64,000 nucleotides of DNA from Malus domestica (GCF_042453785.1 NC_091674.1:29585501-29649500); one strand, 5' to 3'. Counted from the stretch's first letter, positions 9,797-22,900 are shown. The notes: a model not told the origin generated them from the sequence alone. Made by a program: numbers and translations.

Positions 9797-10647
9797 TGTT
9801 ACAACCACCCCCAAATAATTACACTATTTGTTATTTCCACCCCCCAACTGCCACGTGGTAGTCATCTAACCCTCTTACTTTTTCCCTCTTTCTGTCCCTC
9901 ACTCCCGTGACCTCTCTCTTCTTTATCTTTTTCCTGTAGCTTTCTCCCTCTTAGCTCTCCCGTGTATATCTCTCTCTCTCAACCTCTCGCATCTCTCTCC
10001 CCCTGGACTCACTAGAACCTTAGCACCTTCAGGAGAGGCTCGTAGTAAGCCCAGGACCCCCTATCGGCGAGTTCGACGGCATGGAGCAAAGCTCCGGTGA
10101 ACTCTCTCTCTCTTTTTTCGTTAGGTAAGTCGAATCTTTCCTTCTCGTGGTTAGCTTGATGCTTGGATGTGTTTTATGAACTAGATCCTTCCATTTTTAC
10201 GTAGGTTGTGCTTCAGAAACGTTTTGGGTTGAGCACACCCGTTTTCCGGCTAACCCGTGGACTTTGGAGGCTTTTTCCGGTCACCTCCGACCGAGTTTCG
10301 GTGTTTGGAAGGTAGAAATCTCTTCCTCTCTCCTTGTTCTTCATGGTTGTACTTAGATCGATGCTTGAAGCTTTAGTTTTCAGGTGACCGGAGCTATAGC
10401 AGCTTCGGCCTTCTTCTTCCTCGACACCAGGCCATCCGACCTTTCCCTTCCCCTTGGGCTTTAAGCCCGTTAAACCTCAGCCCCCTTTAGTTTTTAAAAT
10501 TTGTTCTTTTTGTTTTTAAAACCCCTAAAGGCTTCGGGCCTTATTTAAAATGGCCTTGGGCTGGTTATTTTAAAGGGCTTAAAAGTCCTGTTTGTTTTTA
10601 GTAAGGCCTTAGGGCCTTTGTGGTGTGTGTGTGTGTTTAGGTGTGTG

Positions 10648-11283
10648 CAGTGGCGGATCCAGGAAATAATATTAGGGGGTCAGTAAGAATAGTGCGCGCA
10701 GCGCGCAAATTTGTTTTTAATAGAAATAGCATGCATATCGTCATTTCATCGAGTCTTGGTAGGCCTAAAATCATTTGGAAAGACATACTGCACACATGTT
10801 AATGCCTCATTTGCGTGGGTAACTAACACATTCCAAGGCTGCTCCCATATGAATGCTTAACAAAGAAACACACTTATCTTGAACATACTAAAAATGTTTG
10901 ATATCATTGCATCCCATTAATATGTTTGTCCAAGAATGATGATGCTTTGTTATTCTTTGAGATGACCATTTAATTTACTTTGCATTTTTGGATAGTTTTT
11001 TACTTGGTTCTTTTTTTTTTTGCCAACAATTGTAATCATAACCAATAAACAAGCCACATGTAAATAATATTATAACTAGACTGTAAATGGGCAACACCTC
11101 TCTAAAATGCAAGCAGTTGAAGGGCATATATGAAGGCAACTTTAACCTTTAAAGGGGCAGCACCCAAGTCATCTATGGACATTCACCGAAGTTCGGAGGG
11201 TCAACACCTAAGGTGTCCATAAAAGTTCACTGAAGTTCGGGGGGTCAACTGACCCCCCTTGCCCCTTAATGCATCCGCCAGTA
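10648..11283. mobile_element. Non-autonomous hAT-like element, 636 bp
   Basis: The left end CAGTGGCGGATCCAGG and the right end GCATCCGCCAGTA are imperfect terminal inverted repeats starting with CAG, as in hAT elements. Flanking 8-bp copies GGTGTGTG are at 10640-10647 and 11284-11291. The flanks lie in a GT-rich tract, which weakens the duplication as evidence. No coding capacity is seen. Confidence 0.65.
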
Positions 11284-11299
11284 GGTGTGTGTGTGTGTG

Positions 11300-12230
11300 T
11301 AGGGGTGAATTTTTTTGCCAAATTGCAGTGCCAACCGAATTGCCAACCGTGCCATACCGATTTTGTGCCAAATTTTTTGTACCAATCGGTAATGGTACGG
11401 TATTGTATCGTATCGAAATTTCATGGTATGGTATTGGTAATGGATATCATTACCACAGTATTACCGTACCGTACCGTACCGAAAATACAATATAGTATAT
11501 CATTTATAAATTATATAATAGATAATTATATAACACATATTTATAATATTCCAATAATTTGAAAATAAAACCCTACTTATATTAGCATTGTTGTTGGTGA
11601 CTTTGATCTCTTGAAATTGTGGAAATCAAACACAAAAGAGTTCCTAATTCTTTCACAAATAGCCAAAATATCTTTGTAACCCCACTTCTATTGTTGCTAG
11701 TGAAAATGCATTTAGCCTAGGGAGGAGGGTTGTGGACCCTTTTAGGGTATCATTGACTCCTAAAATAATGAAGGCACTAGTGCGTAACTTCTATTTGGAT
11801 TGTTAACTTCTAATTTTAATTTGGTTTGAAACTTTAATTTCTATTTGGTTGGTAACTTCTATTTGTTTTGGTTCGTAACTTCTATTTGGATTGTAAGCTT
11901 AATTTTCATGATGAATCTTGATGCATCATTTGAATTATTATGTGTGTGAATTGTGAATAATGAATTTAATCTATAATGTATGAGATAAAGGTACCAAAAA
12001 AAAAAAAGGTTTGCCCTTGAATTGGGTTAAAAAAACAAAAATAGATTTTGTCCCAAAACAAAATGGCAATTACCATTGCCATACCATGCCAACCGAACTT
12101 TTGGCAATACCGAACTTCGGTATACCGAAAGTTTGGTATGGTAATGGTAATAGATTTTATCAAACCGAAAGTTTGGTACTATAATTGGTACAAGGGTTTT
12201 GGTACGGTAACCGTACCGAACCCACCCCTA
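11300..12230 (+). mobile_element. Truncated hAT (Ac-type) transposon with transposase C-terminal remnant
   Basis: The ends are TAGGGGTG and CACCCCTA in inverted orientation, flanked by TGTGTGTG on both sides inside the same GT tract. Around 11685-11790 the plus strand reads PTSIVASENAFSLGRRVVDP then SLTPKIMKALVRN, the C-terminal dimerisation region of hAT transposases. The rest of the transposase is deleted. Subterminal GGTACGGTA-type motifs are repeated many times near both ends, as is usual for this superfamily. Confidence 0.75.
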
Positions 12231-13720
12231 TGTGTGTGTGTGTGTTTGGGCTAAAGCCCAAACCCCAATTTTCCACCCTAAAATCATTTTAACCCAAAAC
12301 CTTAGAAATCCTAAAACCTAATAGGGCATAAACCCATCCAATCCCAAATCCCCTATTTTATTTAATTCAAACCCAATAGATCCTAATCCTATTTAACCTA
12401 AACCCTAATCCGGATTTCAAGCCTAAAACCCGTTAGACCTAATTTGACCGTTTACCCCCGATCAACGTTGACTTTAGGATTGACTTTTCGGGTTTTCGTC
12501 TAGGACCATTCTTAGGGTAATTCGACGTTCTGAATCCGTTTTCAATGTTCGTTTTCCCAAATTCAATTGCTATTATATAGTTTTATTTATTGGACTCTTT
12601 ATGTGCTTAGGGGCAATTATTGTGACGTTTCCGTCTTCGCTAGTAGCGTAGCTTTTGGCAACTAAGTACTGTGAGTAGACCCCTTCTAAAATTACAGGAT
12701 TTTATAGTTTAATTTCATAAATGATTAGCATGCCTACGAATTTTGTGAATTGATTTATATCAAGCTTGTTTATTGAATTTATTGAATTTATTGATTTCGT
12801 CTCGTGTTTTGGTGAGGAAATAAATTGTTAGCCTATTTTGAGCTATATTTTAATATATCGTATTTTCTATAAAAACCATGATCTCGTAGACTATCTGATG
12901 GATGACGATAGGATGCTAGAACATGTTTTAGAAACCCCTCTTTATAGTATAAACGGTGGATGACTTTATACTATGAAGTGGTTATTTATGAGAGGCGTAA
13001 CTATTTGTGCGTACCTAGAGGACACTATGCCGCATGGGGCGAGGATCTGGTGTTGGCATTTAGGTTGGGAGAAATAATCCCTAGCTACGGGCTGAGGGAC
13101 ATGGAGCATGTATTGGGCCAGGAGTTGGGAATCTCTGGCTACCGGCGCAGAGACCACGGAGCAGGCATTGGGCCGGGAGTTATATTTATTCGATGATCTT
13201 TCTAGCAGTACACTATGCTTACAAGACGATTTATGATACGTTTACTGTTTTGATTTCCGCGATGTGACTTTTGAGATATTTTGGCATGCTAGGATTTTGA
13301 TTTAAATCCATCACTTATTATGCTAGTAGTTTTCATTATATATAAACTGTGGGGATTAGTATCTTGATAACTGTTGTATTATTATTTTATATATAAACTT
13401 GGTCCACTCACCTTTGTTTTGAGTCCCCATTCAGGACTTAGGATTAAGGCACCTAATCCCGATGTCAAAACACTTTCGCAGCAGCATGGACTCACTTCTT
13501 TATTCATTCAAATTTTATCTTAGTTCTTGTTAGTGATTAGGTTTAGTTGTATACTCTGAGCACGTTCCTAAATTATTATTTCATTGTATTTTAAATTTCT
13601 AACTCTTATTTACTTCTTATCCTTAGCTTTTGTATCAATTAATGGCTTTCGTCACCCTCGTGTGTCGGCCAACACGTGTCTATCCTGGTATTCAGGGAAT
13701 ATCAAGGTCGGGGCGTGTCA

Positions 13721-14000
13721 AAACTACCTCAACTATGGGTCGCATCACAATCTCATACCTTATCTTTTAAACATTGCAATGTCAGACCTTGTCTTATGAA
13801 TTCATTGCAATGTCAGACCTCCGTTAACTTTTATGTTATTTTTTTGGATAAATTACACAAACTTACCTCGACTATGGGTCGAACCACAATCTCATACCTT
13901 ATGTTTTAAACATTGCAATATCATATATCAACTTATGAATTCGTTGCAATGTCAGATCTCCGTTAAATTTTATGTTAATTTGACTATTAAATGATGATGT
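13721..14000. repeat. Duplicated Mutator-like terminal sequence
   Basis: Two direct copies (about 13721-13850 and 13862-13990) share CTACCTCAACTATGGGTCG-like starts, ACAATCTCATACCTTAT, and CATTGCAATGTCAGA. Sequences of this kind are common ends of plant Mutator-like elements. No matching inverted end or target duplication was found. Confidence 0.5.
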
Positions 14001-14696
14001 GGCAAAAGCAAGGCCCACTTTTCCATCCAACTACATAAAAAAATTAATTAAATATTAATTAATTAATGTTTTTAACCCTTAAAACTAATTAAACAAAAAA
14101 ACTCTCCCTTTCTTCTCTGTACCCAATTCTTTTCTCCCTAGACTGAAGAGTGGTTCTATACTCTATAGTGATCTGCTTTCCAGATGTGGCTGCTAAGATA
14201 ATCACCACAACTCACCCTTCTTCCCTCTGAAGACCCACGTTACACAATCTCAGTTGATCAAAATCCCTTGTTCCGTTTCAAAATTTTAAACCTTTAACCC
14301 CATTATCCCTAAATCTCTGAAACTTTAAACCAAATCAATGGCTCTCTAAACCCACCTTTCTTACCCACCCCAAAACCTAAGCAAACCCCAACCCGTTACC
14401 TTTTAATGGGATCCTCCATCTCCCTCCCCCTCCTCTCCTAGCCATCCCCGAAGAAGCCTCTCTGAACGAGGTCAGCGCAAGAACTTTTTAGCAAACTCAT
14501 TTGAGTGAGGGCAAATAACACTTTAAGGAAACAATTCAAGTCATAGCTTAAAGTCATCTTTCAGTTTATTCTCTATGTTTCTACATTTACTCAACACTCG
14601 TCTATCAACATAAGTGGACTGCTAACTTCTTGTTTGGTACCTAAGACTTGAGCATGATGACAATCTATCTGCCTAGATAACTCTCTTCTGTCAAAT
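14001..14696. other. Gene-free stretch
   Basis: A/T-rich and pyrimidine-rich sequence with no convincing ORF or repeat boundary. It may be intron or flank of the CCR4-like pseudogene that lies to its right on the minus strand. Confidence 0.4.
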
Positions 14697-15690
14697 AACA
14701 TGATCTTCAGCTATAAAAAAAACCAGACAGATTTCAAAAAGCAGGTTGGATGTATCGCGTTCTGTTGGAAGTTCAAATAAAAACGTTATTTCAAGTTTGT
14801 GTGCTGCTAGCTTTTTTTATTTTTTTGACTCATGCTGCCTACACTTACCAAAATTAAATGCTTCTTTTGAGCTAGTTAAAAATGTGGTTGCAACCACTGG
14901 AGTAATGCAGAGTGTGTGTGTGCAAATGTCTAAAGCTACTGCATGTGTTTTAAGGAGGAAGATTCTCTCCCCTCCTAATCTCTCTCTCTTTCCCTCTCCT
15001 CCTATTTGAACAGTTACGGTTTGGCCACGTCAACATTTTATATTGATTTTTTTATAGAGACAATAAGACAAAAACAATATGTGAAAGGAGATGAAGGAAA
15101 TGGATGAGAATAAGAGGGAGAGAGTCCTACTCCGTGTTTTAAAGGGGGTAAAGACTTTTGAACTTCTTCATTTATTTTGCATGTTATGTCGTTGTTTTGT
15201 ATTGTTTATTAAAAACCGCTTATGTGGTTCTTTCTTTTCTGCGCATAGAAGTCAATCTTCCCCATAAGGCTTTAGGGGTCTAATCCCATTCTATCTACAA
15301 GGAATCAATTTGTAAACTCCTTTAATATATCAAAGTATTGTCATCATAGAAGCTTGCTGCTTCCTTTCTCTTTTATCTTTTTTGTCCAATTTCATTGAGA
15401 ATGAAAGTGAGATGTGTAATAGAGTTTGTAAACTTATCACCCATATATTTATTGAGTTAGTTAACTTTCAACACCAACAAGTCCATCAGTATCCGCGTGA
15501 CCAAAAATTATTATCCAAGCGGACAACATCAGCAAGTCACGTCAGATTTGACAAGAACTTTTTGCACTCTTTCGATAAGTAGGGAAGTAACTCAACTTAA
15601 TTTGTCACTGTTAAAGTACGTAGAGTAAATAATGACAATGTTACATGGATGAACTCTGGGGCTTAAGAATATCAAACCTGAGGAGTGCTG
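14697..15690. repeat. Tandem duplication, left copy (about 1 kb)
   Basis: This matches 15907-16893 from ATGATCTTCAGCTRTAAAA to AAACCKGAGGAGTGCTG with scattered substitutions and small indels. The offset is about 1.2 kb. The right end of each copy is the 3' end of a CCR4-like exon, so the duplication involves an intron of that gene. Confidence 0.9.
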
Positions 15691-16994
15691 TTGAAATCGC
15701 TGCAAAGGACAACAGGGGCATTACCCCATCTCTCTGAGAGGATTTTCGCCCTAGATATGAGAAGATGTATCTGGAAACAAAACGATATATAGACCTTGTT
15801 CATTAGTGTCAGGGAACAGATCTTCAGCTGTAAATGTAGAAATATAGAGAATAAACGATATTACCCCATCACTTCCAACAAAACGATATTACCCCATCTC
15901 TTCCGTCATATAACATGATCTTCAGCTGTAAAAAAAAACCAGACAGATTTCAAAAAGCATGTTGGATGTATCGCGTTCTGTTGGAATTTCAAATAAAAAC
16001 GTTATTTCAATTTTGTGTGCTGCTAGCTTTTTTTTTACTCATGCTTCCTACACTTACCAAAATTAAATGCTTCTTTTGAGCTAGCCGAAAATGTGGTTGC
16101 AACCACTGAAATAATGTAGAGTGTGCGTGTGCAAAAGTCTAAAGCTACTGCATGTGTTTTAAGGAGGAAGATTCTCTCCTCTCTCAATCTCTCTTCTCTT
16201 TTCTCCCCTCCTATTTGAACGGTTATGGTTTAGTCACGTCAACATTTTATATTGATTTTTTATAAAGACAATAAGACAAAAAACAATATGTAAGAGGAAT
16301 GGAGGGAAATGGATAAGAATATGAGGGGAGAGAATCATACTCCATGTTTTAAAGGGTGTAAAGACTATTAAACATCTTCATTTATTTTGCATGTTATGTC
16401 GTTGTTTGTATTGATTATTAAAAACTGCTTGTGTGGTTCTTTCTTTTCTGCACATACAAGTCAGTCTTCCCCGTAAGGCTTTAGGGGTCTAATACCATTC
16501 CATCTACAAGGAATCAGTTTGTAAACTCCTTTAATATATCAAAGTATTGTTATCATAGAAGCTTTGATGCTTCCTTTCTCTTTTATTGAGAGTGAAAGAC
16601 TGAAAATGACACGTGTGATAGGGTTCGTAAACTTATCATCCACATATTTATTGAGTTAATTAACTTTCAACACCAACACGTCCATCAGTATCCGCGTGAC
16701 CAAAAATTATTATTCAAGCGGACAACATCAGCAAGTCACGTCAGATTTGACAAGAACTTTTTGTACTCTTTCATTAAGTAGGGAAGTAACTCAACTTAAT
16801 GTGTCGCTGTTGAAAGTACGTAGAGTAAATGATGACAATGTTATATGGTTGAACTCTGGGGCTTAAGAAAATCAAACCGGAGGAGTGCTGGCCTAATTTT
16901 ACCTGGCCTAATTTTACTTCCCCTCGGGTTGGGTTATAAAGCACGTGGATGTTACCGATCACCAACTTTCTTGATTCAGCTTTTTGCATCTCAA
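15686..16994 (-). pseudogene. CCR4-like deadenylase pseudogene, two exons left
   Basis: On the minus strand, exon A (16994-16903) encodes MQKAESRKLVIGNIHVLYNP then TRGEVKLGQ. Exon B (15778-15686) encodes IHLLISRAKILSERWGNAPV then VLCSDFNSTPQ, with an AG acceptor before it and a GT donor after it. These match the endonuclease/exonuclease/phosphatase domain of plant CCR4 homologues, the catalytic subunits that shorten mRNA poly(A) tails. DFNSTP is part of the active-site region. The other exons are not seen, and the intron carries the 1-kb duplication. A 15-bp direct repeat (GTAAAATTAGGCCAG) sits at the exon A donor. I take it as a non-functional remnant; the family assignment is fairly secure. 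Confidence 0.75.
15907..16893. repeat. Tandem duplication, right copy (about 1 kb)
   Basis: Partner of 14697-15690. Its right end keeps only the last bases of the duplicated exon (GAGGAGTGCTG) and is joined to a second copy of the preceding exon's end (see the CCR4-like pseudogene). Confidence 0.9.
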
Positions 16995-17752
16995 CTGTCT
17001 CCCCTTGACGGGGTTGTACCACGGACGAAGTGTCGAACGAGTAGACGACGATGATGATGAGGAGGACGAGTCTTTGGGAGCGGTGGTGCAGCAAGAGCCT
17101 GTGGCCTTGCAGATAAAGGAGGAGGAGCGGCTGGCGGTGGCGGTAGTTGGTAAGGTTGTTGCGACGGACACATGGCCCCCACAGAGCCAAGAGGAAGCAT
17201 CGCAACGCATCGTAGAGGATGAGGTGGTGTTGTGGGGACGTGTGAGTGTCTTACGATTTAAAGGGGTATTTGAATTGGATTTGCCTATCTTCTTAACTTC
17301 TTGACTTTTGACTTCCAAATCCCTATTGCTTATGAAAACTGTGCGCCACTGTAATTATCTTATGGGCTGGTTTGATAGGAAAATGAATTTCACATACTTA
17401 ATTGGTTATTTTTAACCTTGTCTTTATTCTTCATTCTTAATAATTCTGAATTTACAAACTTTCTTTTCTCTGAGGGGTACAATAAAGAGAGGAAGAGAGA
17501 GATGAACGGCTTGAGGAATTCTTGGTGTACTATTTCTCATGTCTTGTCTTAAGGTTTTTATCGAGATCCATTGTATGCACTTTATCCTCAATAATTGTAC
17601 GTATTCTATTACTTATCGATGAATATCATATTGTTTAAAAAAAATTATAATAACCAACCTAAGATTCCTTAATACTATCAAAACATAGAAAATCATAAAG
17701 TATTCTAAATACAATCTATTAGTGATTCACATAATCTCATATGTCTTATAAA
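16995..17752. other. Duplicated flank of CCR4-like fragment and spacer
   Basis: Positions 16985-17285 and 17285-17540 match 562-715 and 715-1060. Minus-strand frames here are Ser-rich low complexity (a run of nine Ser codons) and are not supported as a gene. From 17560 to 17752 the sequence is AT-rich without features. Confidence 0.6.
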
Positions 17753-17912
17753 TAAAGGAAAACTAATGAAAAAGGCTTGAAAACTGTAAGTTTTAACGAT
17801 AAGGACAAAATAAATGGTAAAGTGAATAGTATCAGGTTTGACTTTTTAGTGTAAAAATGTGATTTTTCATTAAAATGAACAGTACCGTGAGCTTTTCGTT
17901 AAAACTCCCAAA
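17753..17912. mobile_element. MITE, about 160 bp (family copy 1)
   Basis: It contains GGAAAACTAATGAAAAAGGC at one end and TTCATTAAAATGAACAGTAC plus TTTTCGTTAAAACTCCC at the other. An inverted-orientation copy is at 32188-32336. No target duplication was established. Confidence 0.6.
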
Positions 17913-17999
17913 TAATATATATCACAACAGTTTTGCATATTTAGGAATGGTATATGAAATTTAGAAGAATTAAGATCTTATTAATTTTGTGCAGTCAAA

Positions 18000-18870
18000 C
18001 GACATCACATAATCACCGATTCACCGGTCATTAGCTACAAATCTCCTTCTCATTAGCTACAAATAATATATATCACAACAGATGCTCCGAACACGTGTCC
18101 CTATCATGTACGACGATCACAAACCTCTCCATCACCGATGCCGCAATCGACTTCATCTGAATATACGCCAAATCCTTCCCCAGACACATCCTTGGCCCAG
18201 CATGAAATATCAGGTTCCGGAAAACACTTTCCTGCTAACACGTGCCGTCCTCTGTCAGCCATTGCTCCGGCAAATACTCGCGGCAGTTATTCCCCCATAT
18301 CCTCTCCATCAGCCCCATCGCGTAAGCATGGTATGTAACCAACCACCCCTTCCCCGCGACCGTACCGTCCGACCAGACGTCGTTTAGACATGCCTTCGAG
18401 TCGACCGGTACGGGAAGGTATAGCTACATCGCCTTCGAAATCGCCGTGTGCAAATATTGCATGTCTCGGAGCTCGTCCAAATCATAAATATCGCCGACAC
18501 GTTTCCCGTTTCGGACCTGAATCATTTCGAGCTCATTTAAAATGGCATGCTCGACATAAAGTTTGGACGATAGGAGCCAGGAGAACCATTTCAGAGCCGA
18601 TGATGTCGTGTCCCGGCCGGCGATAATGATGCTTATCACGATATCTCGGAGAAAATCCGACGAGTGGTTGTTTTCAGGAATACCAATAAACAAGGACAAC
18701 AAATTGTGGCGATCCTCCGACCGTTCGTCGATTATTCTCGACTTAATAATCCCATCTGCGAAGATATGGACTGTCGAGATTGATTCTTTTAACCTCCGCT
18801 CTGATCTAACGTTAAAAAACTTCTTACCTTTGGCATAAACTTACATAAATCTCGCAGAAAAGTTGTGGCA
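18000..18870 (-). pseudogene. CYP94-type cytochrome P450 pseudogene 2, truncated
   Basis: This copy covers about the C-terminal half of the intact P450. The open part (18424-18702, minus) reads SLFIGIPENNHSSDFLRDIV and an I-helix IAGRDTTSSALKW. The haem loop [10 protein letters not shown] is retained near 18185-18215. Frame breaks interrupt it, the 3' end has a small internal duplication (the TTAGCTACAAAT motif occurs twice near 18040-18070), and everything upstream of about residue 250 is missing. The I-helix here has the common DTTS form, whereas the intact gene has DSTS. Confidence 0.9.
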
Positions 18871-18940
18871 TTTGATTCATTTAAAGAGGGAATCCATAAC
18901 AAATTCATCACCATGTACAAAACATTATGGGCAAGTTTTA

Positions 18941-19295
18941 ACAGAGCCAATCAACATCAACAATTACATTTTTCAGAAAGCAAAACACCACACACAAAAT
19001 CTAGAGGTTCTTCAAACCAGGAACATTTGCAGGTTGTCGAGAAGACATAGCAGGCATAACGGTGAGCAATTTTGTTAGATTGGCGAAGAGCGTGGGTAGC
19101 ATAAACTCCAGTGATCTCAAGTAACATGGCCTTCAAATCCTCCACAATGTTCTGATGAAAGATGAACATGGAGAGACCGAATGCAATGTTGATGAAATAT
19201 GGAGTGAATCACTCTCAAGAATAACATTTTGTAAACCCCTTTCCTTTGCCAATAACAGCCCATCACGAGCCACAAGAGCTTTGATGTGAAGAGGA
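18941..19295 (-). pseudogene. RNase H-like (RVT_3 type) retroelement fragment
   Basis: Two minus-strand frames join to read ALVARDGLLLAKERGLQNVI then LESDS, followed by IVEDLKAMLLEITGVYATHA and LRQSNKIAHRYACY then CSWFEEP. This is the RNase H-like domain common in plant non-LTR retroelement proteins. A frameshift near 19165 and stops show it is dead. The copia element starts just to its right. Confidence 0.7.
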
Positions 19296-19304
19296 GATGA
19301 GATG

Positions 19305-19909
19305 TGTTAGGAATGTCGGTACTACAAGATAGAGAATGCACAAGGTAAAGTAGAAAATGGACACCAAGAATTTATGTGGGTCGGCAATTTATGCCTACGT
19401 CCACGAAACAATGATCAATCTTCACTATATGAAAAAGATGAGTACAACAAGAGTAGTCTTACCAAGCCAAAGACAAGGCTTGATGGATACAAGAAAGTAT
19501 GGCACACACTTTCTATCACTCTAAACTTCACTCACAATGTGTAGTGGAACACTCTCACTCTCACTCTCACTCTTGGAGTGGAACTCTAGTTTTGGACTTG
19601 ATCCTTTGCTACTCACACTTGGTTCTTAATTGGTTACTTTACTACAACATCACACCCATATTTATAGGTGAGGGTTTAGTATTCTACTAGTTTCTAGTGT
19701 ATTCTTCAAACCTCTAGCATAGATAATTCTGGACTAGCCACAAAATTGTAGCTTCTAGATCTTTCCATTTACAACAATGGAAGCTAGTACTCTCTAGCTT
19801 TTTCTATCAACTTAATAACATGCTAGAATTGTCTAGCATGCTCCAGCCACCTCACTTGCTTACTAGAATAATCTAGAATATTCATCATGGGCTGGACCAT
19901 ATACCAACA
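19305..19909 (-). repeat. Copia 1 3' LTR
   Basis: 605 bp, bounded by the AGATG duplication on one side and the polypurine tract on the other. It contains GTGGACGTAGGC, a typical R/U5 motif of this group. Confidence 0.93.
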
Positions 19910-19957
19910 ATCTCCCCGTCCAATCCATGAGGGAGGAATTCCAATCATGACTCCAAG

Positions 19958-22900
19958 TTACCTGGAGTCCATCCCAGCAGCCTTAATGCAGAATTCCAAC
20001 TTTAATTTTGTGACTACCTTTGTCAACATGTCTGAAGAATTATTATCGGTATGAATCTTTTTCAGCTGTAGCAACTTGTTCTCGATAACATCTCTAATCC
20101 AGTGATAACGAATATCAATGTGCTTAGTGCGTGAATGATATGTAGTGTTCTTGCTCAAATCCAGAGCACTCTGACTATCATAATAAACGCCATAATCACT
20201 TTGCTTCAAACCCAACTCTTGGAGAAACCGCTTCAGCCATAACAACTTCTTGCATGCTTCTATAGCAGCTATCTATTCAGCCTCGGTTGTGGACAAAGCA
20301 ACACACTTTTGCAACTTGGATTGCCAAGACACGGCTCCCCCTGCAAAAGTAAACAAGTACCCAGACGTAGATTTTCTACCATCCAAGTCACCTCCAATGT
20401 CAGCATCTGTAAATCCTTCCAAGATTGGTTTGGAACTGCCAAAGCATAAGCACATCTTAGAAGTCCCGTTCAAATATCTGAGAATCCACTTAACAGCTTC
20501 CCAGTGGTTCTTCCCTGGATTAGAGAGAAACATGCTCACCACACCTACTGCATAAGCAATATCTGGTTGTGTGCACACCATTGCATACATGATACTTCCT
20601 ACTGCTGAAGAGTAGGGAACAACTGCCATTTTCTCCTTTTCTTCATATGTTTTTTGACACAACTCTTTGCTCAACTTGATATGATTGGCTAAAGGTGAGC
20701 TTACCGATTTGGCTACTTTCATGTTGAACCTTTCAAGCACCCGTTCAACATACTTTTCTTGTGACAGCCATAACTTCTTGGATTTTCTGTCACGAATTAT
20801 CTCCATGCCCAAAATCTGCTTGGCTGGCCCTAAGTCCTTCATGTCGAATGACTTAGATAACTCTTCTTTGAGCTTTTTAATCATAGAAGCATCTTGACTG
20901 ACCATCAACATGTCATCAACATAAAGCAATAAAATGATGAATTTACCTCCAGAAAATTGTTTGATATAAACACAAGAGTCAGCATGAGTTCTCTTGTACC
21001 CATTACTCACCATGAATGAGTTGAACTTCTTATTCCACTATCTCGGAGCCTGCTTAAGACCATATAAGCTTTTCTTGAGCTTGCACACCAAAGTTTCTTT
21101 ACCTTTGACTTCAAAGCCTTTGGGTTGCTCCATATATATCTCATATTCTAAGTTGCCGTGGAGAAATGCAGTTTTAACGTCTAACTGCTCGAGCTCAAGA
21201 TCCATGCTTGCTGCCATACCAAGTATAACTTGAATGGAAGTCATCTTCACCACCGGTGAGAAAATCTCATCAAAGTCAACTTCTTTCTTTTGACCAAAAC
21301 CTTTGACAACCAAACGAGCCTTGTACCTTGTCATGTTGTCGTCCCTTTTCAATTTGAACACCCATTTGTTTTTCAGCGCTTTTCTGCCCTTTGGAAGCTC
21401 TACCAGCTCATAGGTTTCATTCTTTAATAAGGAATCCATCTCTGACTCCATTGCCTTCATCCATTTATCACTGTCGTTATGAGCTTTGGCCTCTTCATAA
21501 GTTTCAGGCTCTCCATAATTAGTCAACATGATATACTTTGATGAAGAATACTTGGTAGACGGTATTTGACCTCTGCTGGATCTTCTGACCTGATCTTCAT
21601 TCTCATGTGGGGCTGGAGGCTCCCCCTGATTGGGTTCTCCTTGAATCTGCTCTTCTTGACTAGGCTCCCCCTGATAAGCAATCTCATGGTCTGGCACATC
21701 TTGATCAGGCTCCCCCTGATCAACATTATATGGTTCTGTAGGCACTTCATTGGCAGCTGCTTTAGGGATGTCATCGTGACTTTCTTCATCTGAAGCTAAT
21801 GGATCAACTCCTCTGACTGCACCATCTGGTTGTGCCTCTTTATCCGAATCCTCAATTGTTTGATCTTCATAAAAGACCGCGTCTCTACTTCGGATAAACT
21901 TCTTCTGGTATGAGTCCCATAATCTGTAACCAAAATCTTCACCGCCATAACCAAGAAAGATGCACGGTGTATCGTTGTAGTCTAACTTCGATCTCTGCTC
22001 TTTAGGCACATGCACAAAAGCTTTGCAACCAAACACCTTCAGATGAGAGTAAGACACATCATTACTAGTCCATACTCTCTCTGGAACATCAATACCTAAT
22101 GGTACTGATGGAGATCGGTTGATCAACTAGTAGGCTGTCCTTACAGCTTCACCACATAAATGTTTAGATAACTTTGCAGTTCTCAGCATACACATGACTT
22201 TCTCCATGATGGTTCGGTTCATTCTTTCAGCAACACCGTTATGTTGTGGAATTCCAGGAATTGTCTTCTTATGACGTATGCCATGTTTCGCACAATACTC
22301 TCTAAACTGGTGAGATGTGTACTCGCCGCCGTTGTTGCTATGAAGGCACTTGAGAGGTTTCCCAATTTCCCTCTACACCATGGCATGGAACTCCTGGAAT
22401 GTCTGAAATACCTGGTCTTTGGATTTCAACAAATACACCCAGACCCTTCGTGAAGCATCATCAATATAAGTAACAAAATATTTATTTCTTCCAAGTGACT
22501 CAACTTTAATGGGACCACACACATCTGAATAAACAAGATCTAGCAAATTTCCTTTCTTTGTAGATGGAACAGAAAAACTAATTCTTCTTTGTTTTCCGAA
22601 TAAACAGTGCTCACAAGAGTTTAACGGCGTACCTTTGGCAAAGGGAATGTGAGACTTCTTTGCCAAAACTTGTAGGCCTTTTTCGCTCATATGGCCTAGC
22701 CTCTTATGCCATAAGTCTAAAGATGAGTCATCCACAACATTCAACTCACCTTTCAAAACCTTGGCATTTGACCGGTACAACATACAACAAAGTCGTGCTC
22801 TTGGTACCACCATTAAGCCTTTAGTAAGCTTCAATTTTCCTTCGCCCATATGGTGATAATAACCTTGTCGATCAAGGGTACCAATGGATATCAGATTGAG

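Larger units (their letters stand above)
9797..13720 (+). mobile_element. Gypsy-type LTR with nested insertions
   Basis: It starts TGTTACAACCACCCCC immediately after a polypurine tract and ends ...GGTCGGGGCGTGTCA. Once the nested hAT pair (10640-12238) is removed the LTR is about 2.3 kb. Text such as GTGAGTAGACCCC and GAGTCCCCATTCAGGACTTA resembles long LTRs of plant chromoviruses; this is family recollection, not a search result. No intact 5' LTR or pol is in the window, so it is the 3' end of a truncated copy. Confidence 0.65.

Noticed and set aside
16959-17318. Ser-rich minus-strand frame that looks like a transit peptide
   Set aside because: Low-complexity sequence next to the CCR4-like exon; its duplicate near 600 is deleted and out of frame. 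No downstream domain.
19499-19690. Short plus-strand ORFs inside copia LTRs (also 24073-24258, 57688-57936, 63062-63451)
   Set aside because: They recur only because the LTR is repeated, and they are antisense to the element.
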